Of a stretch of 64,000 nucleotides of DNA, positions 42,856 through 53,025 are shown in pieces (within the stretch, counting starts at the first letter, position 1; the number at the start of each line of letters is the position of its first letter). The notes beneath the pieces were generated by a model. It was not told the origin of the DNA. It did no database searches and saw only the letters and a list, made by a program, of their open reading frames with translations. A program made the position numbers and the translations under genes. Origin of the DNA: Mastigias papua (Eukaryota > Cnidaria > Scyphozoa > Rhizostomeae > Mastigiidae); NCBI GenBank assembly GCA_964019165.1, contig OZ025273.1, positions 13,870,714 to 13,934,713 on the forward strand. Reading direction: 5' to 3'.

Positions 42856-44240
42856 CCACTCATCAGCAACTTTCAGTCACACTTTGTCCCCTCTACCACA
42901 ATTTATTCTGCTGTGGTGGAGCAGTGTTAGATGTTTCATGTAATAGCTTTAACATCAACAGGTAGGTCTACTCACACCGACAGTACATATAGTATATAAA
43001 CATACAGATATCCATATCATAATGGAATCAATCGTATCTTATCCCGATCTTCTAAATGACCATAAATCTTCTGCCAATAAGCTACACTATGCACCATCTA
43101 AGGATGTTATCACAAATTTACCGTAGGCACGTATACTGAACAAACCTTCACAGGTGGCACTCGAACGAAAATCCGTCGCTCCATCTTTATCTTCTATAGC
43201 CTTTACACCCTCCGAACCACATTGATCATTAGCTTCAACGGTTAATACCTCTGCACCATGAGCATTAGAATGATCTGCGGATTCACTGCATGCGGCTGCG
43301 GCTTTCCTCGTTGTCCCTCTGTCAATATTTTTCTCCTCTTCAATATCTAAGCACAATGGGCATACGAGTCAACTTCAAGGATACAACCGACAGAGCGAAA
43401 GAGTAATACGTCAATCACTTAAAACACAATTTTTTAATTTTCCTATTGTCACTACCACTCTGAACACAAGCAACAGTTGATTTCAGAATATGATTGATTC
43501 AGGCAATGCATTGTGGTAGTTACAGTTAATAAGGTTTCCTAAGAATGAAATGCCCTGTGTTTGGACAATGCATTAGTATACTTTGGTATTCAAAACCCTT
43601 GCTGTAGAGGTAAATTAACGATGAAAATATCTTTTGACATTGCAAGCTTCTCCTTTGGGATCATTCAGTTAGTATGTACGCTCCAAAATGGCTACAATTT
43701 GACCCTCCTCCCCGCTCATACGCACACGTAAGCTTGACCACGCACCTCTTTTGCGTGCGTACTCTTGGGTGTTTGCCCCCTCTCACGTCTAAATAACAGT
43801 TTCTAGACATCCAAAACCACGGAGAAAATTTTTTAAGCATTCACGAGACATGAAAATGATCACTACAAATATTCTTCTTGACAACTGACATATACTATTG
43901 TTTAAACAAAACTGCACTATACTAGTCCAGAGAGCGTCAAATTCATTTGGTCCAAGGGACACATAGGGCATGATATGGCACCACAATCGTCAGGTAAGTT
44001 GACGGACCCCGAGAGGGCTAGATAATAGGGACTTTCAAATAATTCATCGCATCGTAACTCATCGCATGTTTCCTATCTGGCATGCTAGACATTGGTGAAA
44101 ACCTGCCTATTCACTCTTGTAAATGCCACTAGTACATGCTGCTATTACAATGAGGAAAATATCGCCAGGTTTCAATTTATTCCAATCTCCTAGGCGGTCA
44201 CACTGATAGATTCGACCTTCGGGGCGTATGTTTGACACCC
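42725..44240 (-). repeat. Duplicated module containing exon 4 (copy 1)
   Basis: Matches 50,170-53,025 except for a hAT-like insertion (50,441-51,699) present only there, and small differences. It contains the 3' end of the CR1/Jockey-like element at its left edge, so the module was duplicated after that insertion. Confidence 0.8.
43146..43346 (-). CDS. Zinc-ribbon gene copy A, exon 4
   Basis: Acceptor GTGCTTAG, then 201 bases in phase 1, donor GAAG/GTTTGT. The encoded stretch begins DIEEEKNIDRGTTRKAAAAC and is polar and acidic with no domain, probably a disordered linker. The same exon occurs at 51,936-52,136 with nearly identical sequence, and a diverged version at 31,249-31,398. Conservation of frame and splice sites between copies supports real coding. 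Confidence 0.6.
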
Positions 44241-44661
44241 TTAGTCTCTACGTAATTTCAACTGAATAAGCACTACAGTATTTAAATGTATGTGAAGGGT
44301 ACTTTGCGAATAAAAATATTGCAGGATATTTGCAGAAAGCTGATGATGTTTTGTTTTGCGCACGTACATAATGTGTCACCCCACCCTTCGCCCCTCCCCC
44401 CCTCCTTGAATGGATTTGTACGCATTTGCTTGACCACCCACTTCATGCGTGCGTACTAAATGAATGACCCAAATTTTCTGGTATTTGTAAGCACTCTGGT
44501 AGAGGAAATAATAATAAAACACATAAGGAAATGACGGTAGTTACTATCCACGGTTTCATCTTTAGTACCATCCTCATCTTCCGTAGATATTTCAATATCA
44601 GATCTGAATCGATATTAAAAGGAAATGAACAATTCATCCATACAATGAAAATCTTACTCAC

Positions 44662-44727
44662 CTGCAGAAGAGCTTGATGCTGCATCGCCTGTTTTCTTTT
44701 CTCCAATAGTGTCCTGGTGTCCAACAT
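44662..44727 (-). CDS. Zinc-ribbon gene copy A, exon 3
   Basis: Acceptor TTGTATTCAG, 66 bases, donor CAG/GTGAGTAAG (a consensus match). Phase 1 at both ends, encoding (D)VGHQDTIGEKKTGDAASSSSA. The intron next to its acceptor (AATAAGGATACTAATCAACT) is weakly similar to that beside exon 4 (AATGGGCATACGAGTCAACT), suggesting that exons 3 and 4 arose by duplication. Confidence 0.6.
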
Positions 44728-45430
44728 CTGAATACAATAAGGATACTAATCAACTCCACTATTGCTACTAATAGAGCTAAGCATTAATTCACATCTTAAA
44801 CATGGAAATATTTCAGGTACGTACTAACTGGAGGGAGTGGGATTGGTGTACCTCCAAGTTGCAGATAAATGAATAGCAAATGTGTAGATCGTTGGCTGAA
44901 ATTACAAAGAACGGTAACGAGGCAAACGGTACTAATGCCAGAACAAGAACATAAACGTCCTGTTAAATTTCCCCTTAAGGTTTTAAAACTAGCAGGGAAT
45001 AAGTTAGCATATAAAGTATATAAGTTACAATTGACTGCTATAGCGCGTCCTGCTTTCCTACAATCTAAATGAAGGATAGACCCTAATCTAAGATTTTACC
45101 CACAATAAAATGAATTTCCAATACTGAATACATCTTTTCCAGAAACAATGGCAATGCTATGATAGTGTATCAAAGTATTTTTAAATGTTCTTTGTCGTCC
45201 TCCTAGGTGACTTCTTTTCTTCGCTGAAGAACTTGATGTGAGGGCTTGTATTTTAAGCACCCTTTTTAAAATCAGTTGATTGAAGTAGTAAACGTAATAG
45301 AGAAAACACCACCAAAGCATGAATGAACAAATGCGGGTTTGACAAGAACATGCTTGTAACTCCAGCGCGATGGGGGACATTTGACATGCCTGAGATGTTG
45401 GTTTTGTATCGACCCTCTCTTTATTCTTAC

Positions 45431-45568
45431 TCTGGATGCCTCTAGGGTCATCACTCTCTCTTACCACAGAAAACTGGTCTTCCGAGCAATACCTACTAAA
45501 CATGTAAGATGTGGAAGTTGGATTGAATCCCCCTCCACGCGTACTCTCACTATCCAAGAACCCTTGGT
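45431..45568 (-). CDS. Zinc-ribbon gene copy A, exon 2
   Basis: Acceptor TTCTGAATTACAG, 138 bases, donor CAGA/GTAAGA; phase 1 at both ends. It encodes QGFLDSESTRGGGFNPTSTS and then YMFSRYCSEDQFSVVRESDD, a serine-rich, probably disordered segment. An alternative donor GTG/GTAAGAG at 45,464 would change the phase and is less likely. Confidence 0.55.
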
Positions 45569-46420
45569 CTGTAATTCAGAAGGATATTGGAAAATGAGTC
45601 AGTACCTGTAGCTAAGTGATGAATTACAACCAAACAAAGAACACCATTGCAGCATTTTGTAAGGACATTAACACGTTTCCCAAATATTCTTTGATCAATA
45701 GTCAATTGCAAGATATACCTTAGGCCCAATGCCACTCAAATGGCAGAATCAACTTTTGTAGGCATTAAAAATATGGAAAAATCAAGTCTAAATACCAAAA
45801 GGTGACGTCAAAATGACCGTCGAAACAGATATAACCTAATGTTCATTCTGATTTTACAAACCAGCTGGATAGGAGCAATCTTCCATAGACTTAGAACACG
45901 AAACATCAACACACACAACATATCGCAGTTGAATGTTGGTCGGTTGCTACCACGTAACTAAGGACTGAGCTATTCGACCAATCACGTTCGATCTTACTTT
46001 ACAGCCCTATGTCGCCTAATGCAAATCTAGTTGTGATTGGAACCCTGCCAAACCTGTTCTTGAGAGAACACCAATCACTTTGTACCATCCTCAAGCAAGC
46101 TTGCATTGAAACCCGTCCAACCTGTATTACGAGGACAAATTCCAATTATGCGAGGATAAGAGACTCGCAGCCTTAGGGGATATGCTATACGGACATACAT
46201 TGAACGCGCTTAAAGTCTATTGAATATATAGGAAGCTCCAAAACTTCGGTCGTTTACGAGCACTGCGAAAACCGAGGTTGCTTAAAAGAGGCGAGAACCT
46301 CAACGACTAGGAAATAATTGAACAATTCCACAAAGGGTTCTCTGTGCTCTTAACTAAAGGGTATACAGGGAATTTGGGAACGATCTGTGATAAATATGTG
46401 CATTACTATTACCCCAGTTG

Positions 46421-46806
46421 GTGCTCCCTACTTTTCTATACAGAGAGTCCTTGTCAATTATTGGGACCAGGGATTTCACAGATAAATAATATTTGGGGTC
46501 AGTGAATTACAGCTTTGAAAAAATTCAATATATAGAGTTCGGGAATAATAGCGTAGGAAGCATACAATATTTGGGGTCTGATAATTGACAACGATGTTGT
46601 TGAAGAAAGTTCATATGGGACTGAAGCTGCGAGGTTTTGATATTGCACGGATTTTTGTTAAAGTGGTAGTCGAAAGTATGTTAATATCGTTAGGTTCTCA
46701 CAATTTTGAAGCACAATATTACGGGTTCCTCAAAACTTTGGCTCAATATTTTTGGGTTAGCAGCAACTTGCTGAAATGGACCCCCGCATAGAAATGTAGG
46801 GAGCAC
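46421..46806. mobile_element. MITE-like inverted-repeat element in intron 1 (unit 1)
   Basis: GTGCTCCCTACTTTTCTAT at 46,421 is inverted at 46,806 (ATAGAAATGTAGGGAGCAC). The interior is AT-rich with repeated ATATTTGGGGTC. The same element is at 58,178-58,563. Confidence 0.6.
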
Positions 46807-46809
46807 CCC

Positions 46810-48130
46810 CTTGGATTATTATGATCAACATTACATTGCCTCTTGTAAAGACACTTTTGTTTACACTGGACTTTCAGCTATAATGTTGTTGTTTTGATGC
46901 TGTTGTGTTACTGTTCTGTTTCATTAATTTACAATGGAATATGTTGGATCTTTCTTATTTGTTCTCTTGCATTCTAAGTTGCCGTCATTAATTGTGCAAT
47001 TTCTGCCCGAAAACTTGCATGTTTTACTTCCGTTACTGGGGAACAATTATTATATCATTATTACACTATATCTGTCCTTACTTCCCCCCACCCCACCCCC
47101 CTCTTCACCATCCGAGCGAGTGAACGTACTGCAAAGTGGTGCTTTTCATATCAATTCACAAAGCCAATCAATATTGTCAGAATTACTTACCTTGCAAGAT
47201 CCCGCAATCAAAGCAATCTTTGACAACGGCACCGTCCACCATTACATTATACTTATTCGTTTGTTCCCAACGAAAACGACGTCAGCGACGCAAAGGTTCG
47301 TACTCGTAGTTCGAACTCGTGTTTAGCTCGTACGAAAATGTGACTCGTTTCATGGACCTTGAGAGCGGTGAATGTAGTCCGTATAGCATATCACCAGCCC
47401 TAGTCAATGCAGCTTCCTATGAGCGTGGTAGGCTATATAGTCCAACTTCGGTGTGGGACAACAATATTTTGTCCCTTAGATTTTTCGAACAAAGAAACAA
47501 TCCATGTTGCTTTTAAAAGCAACCTTTTTATTTGTGAGATAATTACAGCTATGTCAATGTAAGCTTTGTTTGTATTTTATGTTTCATCCTATTTTTGAGT
47601 TTATTTTCATTTTTGCTTTATATTTGATTTTTAGTTTAATTTTTTATGTAGCAAAGCTTTTATTAAATTTTTCATTTTAGCAGACTTTATATTAAGGTTT
47701 GACCTGATCAGTGTGAAAACTCGCTATCGCAGTTCTAGGCCACCATAAATGGCCATTGTGTAATGCATTAAAATATGAAACATTCTGTTCAATTGCTTTA
47801 CATAGCTCTGCTGAACAATTATTGTTTGTATTCTTTGCAAAGATGTTAGTATCTGCTCATTCTCAAGCCGTCCGTGATATCCACCTATTTTGCACATCCA
47901 CCTATTTTGCACGTCCCTATTTTGCACCTAACGCTACCAACCCATATAGGATTGTACGCAATCCGTTCAGTGTCTTTTCGTTAGAATTCTTCTCCCATAC
48001 GCAGCGCCAATATTTTTATCGAATATACTTGACGCACACAATTAATACTTTCAAGCGTTATATATGCTACTTTGCAGATGGTTTCTGGTCATTTGCTTCA
48101 ACGTATCTATCAACAAGCAATACAACTTAC
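46810..48130. other. Intron 1 sequence without recognised features
   Basis: A 130-codon plus-strand frame (46,934-47,326) and others are present but have skewed composition and no motif. A short repeat CACCTATTTTGCAC occurs three times at 47,880-47,928. Confidence 0.4.
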
Positions 48131-48245
48131 CACATTCATCAGTTGTTGTCGCCAGCCTGCACTGTAATCTAGCACCACATGAGTCACAAAACTTTGCAGT
48201 TGATCGCGGAACGTTAGGACACTCAGGGCAACGGAGGTCAGACAT
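48131..48245 (-). CDS. Zinc-ribbon gene copy A, first coding exon
   Basis: The ATG at 48,245 opens MSDLRCPECPNVPRSTAKFC and DSCGARLQCRLATTTDEC, a zinc ribbon with two knuckles (CPEC and CDSC) spaced as in zinc-ribbon domains found at protein N termini. Donor GAATGTG/GTAAGT at 48,130 is a strong match; phase 1, as for all later exons. An in-frame ATG farther upstream (48,317) is less likely because the ribbon normally begins the protein. A donor-like A/GTAAGT at 48,400 suggests a small 5' UTR intron, and a CCAAT box (minus strand, 48,521-48,525) lies upstream. The ribbon plus disordered tail resembles the start of RNF213-type proteins; this is only a suggestion. Confidence 0.62.
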
Positions 48246-49116
48246 GTCTGACCGAACCTGTTCGGCCCTTAACGTTGATGCACAACTCGTAGGCCTATCC
48301 TTACAATGGAAAAACAAAGAGCTTTCCTTCTCTCTTTGAGGAGAAATACTTTTCTCTCAAACACAGTTTTCGAATATCTCTTTCTAACAATCAACTTACT
48401 CGATAGCAGACACGTATCCTAAATCCAAACAACTTCTTCGATAGGACTGTTTCCACTGAACTATCAATCTCAATATCTTTATGAAAGGTTATTGACAGCT
48501 CAAACAGGATGTTGAATGTGATTGGCTAACTAGAGCAGTTAGTTCTTAGAACTTATGGACGAGACAAAAGCATCTAGTATATTTATTCACTGCCAACTAT
48601 TTACTCTGGGAGGTCTTTTATCATCACGTCAATTACTACTATCATCAGTTGGATATTTCAATGCAATCTATTTTTAAGCCAATTCGCTCCTTCGCTTTGC
48701 TATTTTGCTCTCAGTGTGCACGCAGCATATAATTCATTCCACGTAAAAGCAAAAGCTGCACTTACTGTGTACAAGAAGGCAGTTTTCACAGCCCCCGATT
48801 TACGGTCACACATTTGTCGGTACAAGATCATTGTCAAGTAACATTCTTACCAGAGATTTTCCCAACGTGGCCACTGTCTGTAAGCTTCTATTCATGTAGC
48901 CTAATCATGCTTTACATTATTATATTATGTGATAGAGCAACACATGATGAAATATAGCAGTACACAGAGCAGAATAGCTTGATATAATATGAAATATTAA
49001 CAATAATGAAATATTTTACAGATGTGTGCTAACGATTTGAGATTCCATATGTTAGTTTAAATAGTTTAACATCATATTGGGTGCTTTACAATATGCTTGA
49101 TGTGAATATATATATA

Positions 49117-49229
<113 letters not shown>

Positions 49230-49726
49230 TTATAATTCAGTTAAGGAGAGCAGAGGCGGATCCAGAGAAACAGCTGACTGCCCCACAAATCAGGAAAATC
49301 AACAAGACATGGCCCAACAGCACGTTTAGTTCTCATACCCCTTTTAATTCTGGACATCATAAAAAGCAAGCAATCATAAAACGTATTTCCATGCTGTGAG
49401 ACTCAATGTTGCTGCAGGTTAATTGTGCTAAAACAAAAAGATAACTACTCTACATCTACAACACTCATATGGCAATATGAATGATTCTTTGTCCCACGGG
49501 CTACTTATTCCAAGTAGGAAATTAGCTTGGGATACGACAATATACTTACCGATTTGATACAAGATATAAATTCTGCAACCAACTACATATACCAAAATCC
49601 GAAGATTAAAAGTAATTGATAATACCATCAGTCAATGCCAACCTCATATCTACCATTGCAAACAGAAACCAGTCTCGTATCATTACGACATACTAAGCTG
49701 TCGCCATAACAACAGATCTTTATCGC

Positions 49727-50130
49727 TTTCAAATCTTTGCTATATCTTTGTAGGATAATAGAACAACTGATCCTTCTAAAACTATTGACGCTATAAATCT
49801 GCTATAATGATATTTCTCGAACAAAAGAGTTCTTTTACTTTCAAATCCGTACTGTAACTTTGTGACAGAATAGAACATTTGATCCTTTCTAAAGCTATTA
49901 ACACTATAAATATTATATATTGCTACATGTTGAACAAGAGGGCTCTTTTACTTTCACATCTTTGCTATATCTTTGTAGACCAATAGACCATCTGATCCTT
50001 TCTACAACTATTCACACCATACATCTTCTATATCACTACATGTCGAACAAGAGCGCTCTTTTACTGTCAAATCTTTGCTATATCTTTCTAGAACAATAGA
50101 GCATCTGAACCCTTGTGAAACTATGAACAC
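49727..50130 (+). repeat. 113-bp tandem repeat, about 3.5 copies, unit 1
   Basis: Repeats start at 49,727, 49,839, 49,952 and 50,065 with TTTCAAATCTTTGCTATATC-like sequence, spaced 112-113 bases. Each includes GATCCTTTCTAAAACTATT and CGAACAAGAG. It runs into a TA repeat at 50,133-50,167. Confidence 0.8.
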
Positions 50131-50163
<33 letters not shown>

Positions 50164-50167
50164 ATAT

Positions 50168-50370
50168 AGTCTAGGATGGACAGCCAACCTCTGTTGAATG
50201 GCAACCCTCCTTAAGGGACTGAAATGACATGAAATAAAATGACATGAAATGACCTGAAATGAACTGACATGAACTGAAATGAACTGAAATGAACTGAAAT
50301 GAACTGAAATGAACTGACATGAACTGAAATGAACTGAAATGAACTGAAATGAACTGAAATGAAATGAAGT
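50168..50370 (+). mobile_element. 3' end of CR1/Jockey-like element with expanded tail, unit 1
   Basis: GTTGAATGGCAACCCTCCTT matches the 3' end of the element at 42,757. The tail (50,215-50,370) is a decamer repeat TGAAATGAAC, expanded from the TGAAA-type tail. Flanking GCAACTTTCAGTCACAC is shared with 42,868, so this is the same insertion in a duplicated module. Confidence 0.75.
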
Positions 50371-50440
50371 GGATTTTCTCAATCATCAGCAACTTTCAGT
50401 CACACTATGTCGCCAATGCCACAATTTATTCTGTTGTTGT

Positions 50441-51699
50441 CAGTGGCGAACCGTGAGGATTTTCTCACGGTTTTCTCCAAGTTGAACGAACTTGGGGGGC
50501 AGTTGAAAGTTTTGAGAATCTTAGCATAGAATAAAGGGGATCTATCTAATACTAAACTTATCAATGTGCATCTGTGAAAGTCTGTACCTTCTCGAAGATT
50601 TAATCAAGTTGCTTAACTTGTTAGACCCTTTTCCTTTCCGAAATCCTTGTTGGGGAACACAGAGCAGGTATGGCCAGCAATAGAGGTAGTATTGTCAGTT
50701 GACCCAGGAAGCCACTCATGTCAACCTTAGCACTCCGCCATAAACTGACAAACAAGATATGGTTTGGGGCTCCCCTTATCAATAATATTCTTTCTGTCTT
50801 TCAGTAAATGAAAATGTTGGAAATTGCATTCTTATTAAACGTGAAATAAAATCGTAACGAAAATGTTCCCAACAATGTGACTATTCACGCCACATGAATG
50901 ATGTCGTGGTATCTCCTCGACATGATAACTGAGTAGGCAAATAGACTAGTCAAAGTATGAAAGAAGCAGAAGGCACTCTTCACAGGATTAATGGCAGGCT
51001 CACTTTTTAATATTGCCACAAATACAAAACTAATTCACAAGTTACTTATTCAAAAAGCTACCTCAGAGGAATCTCCGCACAGACATTTTTCACACAAAAA
51101 TAAATTGAAATATAACAACGATACCTTCTGCTTGTGGGTTCCCTATTTTTCACTTAAAACAAGAGCAACTTCCGTAAAATGAGGAATGGCTCTGAAATGT
51201 TTCATAATCTATCAGGATTCTCCAACGACAATAGTTCGTATTCCTACTGTTAGAAAATATGTATTCGACAACAGTCCCCATAACAAATATGGTTGCCGAT
51301 CGCCAGTATACTGCTCGGAACGAGACTGGTCTGTAACCTACTATCGAGGCTGGAAGCTGAGACTTTACAGCTTAATTTCCGATTCTTCTGCTTGCGAATC
51401 GCCCAGCCTATTGATAAAGTTCTGCACTCTGATTGGCTGAATTTAGACGGAAGAGATTCACTGCTTATTGCATGACTTAGCCAGTGTCATAACAAATACC
51501 CAGGAGAAAAGCGGAGATTCCTTGCTCCTACGCAGCAATTCTCTCGAAGACGAAGGATGAACATGGAAATACATTACAATATTAAATCGTAGTGTTGAAT
51601 TGTAACCTGTACAGGATTAGGTTTTTCTAAATAAAACTATTTATCTAAAATCCCAGGGTATTCACTGAATACATTGAATACCCGGACGGTTCCCCACTG
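50441..51699. mobile_element. hAT-like non-autonomous element, unit 1
   Basis: Ends CAGTGGCGAACCGT and (inverted) CAGTGGGGAACCGT; flanked by GTTGTTGT (50,433-50,440) and GTTGTGGT (51,700-51,707), an 8-bp duplication with one change. The empty site is visible in the related module at about 42,910. No transposase; short frames inside have no motif. Confidence 0.75.
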
Positions 51700-51935
51700 G
51701 TTGTGGTATAGCAGTGTAAGATGTTTGGTGTAATAGCTTTCACATCAACAGGTAGGTCTACTCACACCGACAGTACATATAGTATATAAACATACAGATA
51801 TCCATATCATAATGGAATCAATCGTATCTTATCCCGATCTTCTAAATGACCATAAATCTTCTGCCAATAAGCTACACTATGCACCATCTAAGGATGTTAT
51901 CACAAATTTACCGTAGGCACGTATACTGAACAAAC

Positions 51936-52136
51936 CTTCACAGGTGGCACTCGAACGAAAATCCGTCGCTCCATCTTTATCTTCTATAGCCTTTACACCC
52001 TCCGAACCACACTGATCATTAGCTTCAACGGTTAATACCTCTGCACCATGAGCATTAGAATGATCTGCGGATTCACTGCATGCGGCTGCGGCTTTCCTCG
52101 TTGTTCCTCTGTCAATATTTTTCTCCTCTTCAATAT
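51936..52136 (-). CDS. Zinc-ribbon gene copy B, exon 4
   Basis: Same exon as 43,146-43,346, with a few silent or noncoding differences and the same acceptor and donor (GAAG/GTTTGT). Phase 1 at both ends, 201 bases. It lies between the two copies of exons 1-3, so it would follow exons 1-3 of copy B in transcription order. Confidence 0.6.
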
Positions 52137-53025
52137 CTAAGCACAATGGGCATACGAGTCAACTTCAAGTTTACAACCGACAGAGCGAAAGAGTAATACG
52201 TCAATCACTTAAAACACAATTTTTTAATTTTCCTATTGTCACTACCACTCTGAACACAAGCAACAGTTGATTTCAGAATATGATTGATTCAGGCAATGCA
52301 TTGTGGTAGTTACAGTTAATAAGGTTTCCTAAGAATGAAATGCCCTGTGTTTGGACAATGCATTAGTATACTTTGGTATTCAAAACCCTTGCTGTAGAGG
52401 TAAATCAACGATGAAAATATCTTGACATTGCAAGCTTCTCCTTTGGGATCATTCAGTTAGTATGTACGCTCCAAAATGGCTACAATTTGACCCTCCTCCC
52501 CGCTCATACACACACGTAAGCTTGACCACGCACCTCTTTTGCGTGCGTACTCTTGGGCGTTTGCCCCCTCTCACGTCTAAATAAAAGTTTCTAGACATCC
52601 AAAACCACGGAGAAAATTCTGTAAGCATTCACGAGACATGAAAATGATCACTACAAATATACTTCATGATAAATGACATATACTATTGTTTAAACAAAAC
52701 TGCACTATACTAGAACAGGGAGCGTCAAATTCATTTGGTCCAAGGGACACATAGAGCATGAAACGGCGCCACAATCGTCGGGTAAGTTGACGGAACCCGA
52801 GAGGGCTAGATAATAGGGACTTTCAAATAACTCATCACATCGTAACTCATCGCATGTTTCCTATCTGGCAAGCTAGACATTGGCGAAAACCTGCCCATTC
52901 ACTCTTGTAAATGCCACTAGTACATGCTGCTATTACAATGAGGAAAATGTCGCCAGGTTTCAATTTATTCCAAACTCCTTGGGGGTCACACTGATAGATT
53001 CGACCTTCGGGCCGTATGTTTGACA

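Noticed and set aside
46934..47326. A 130-codon plus-strand frame, also at 58,691-59,083
   Set aside because: Exact in both units only because the DNA is duplicated; hydrophobic and proline-rich runs from a T- and C-rich stretch, with no motif or splice context.
48246..48317. Upstream in-frame ATG for the zinc-ribbon exon
   Set aside because: Would add 24 residues without similarity before the ribbon, and a likely 5' UTR intron ends in this stretch.
50008..50392. Minus-strand frames rich in FHFSSFQFISVHF-like repeats (and 61,902-62,166)
   Set aside because: Translation of the decamer retrotransposon tail.
50991..51475. Short frames inside the hAT-like element
   Set aside because: No similarity to transposase motifs; too short and the element looks non-autonomous.
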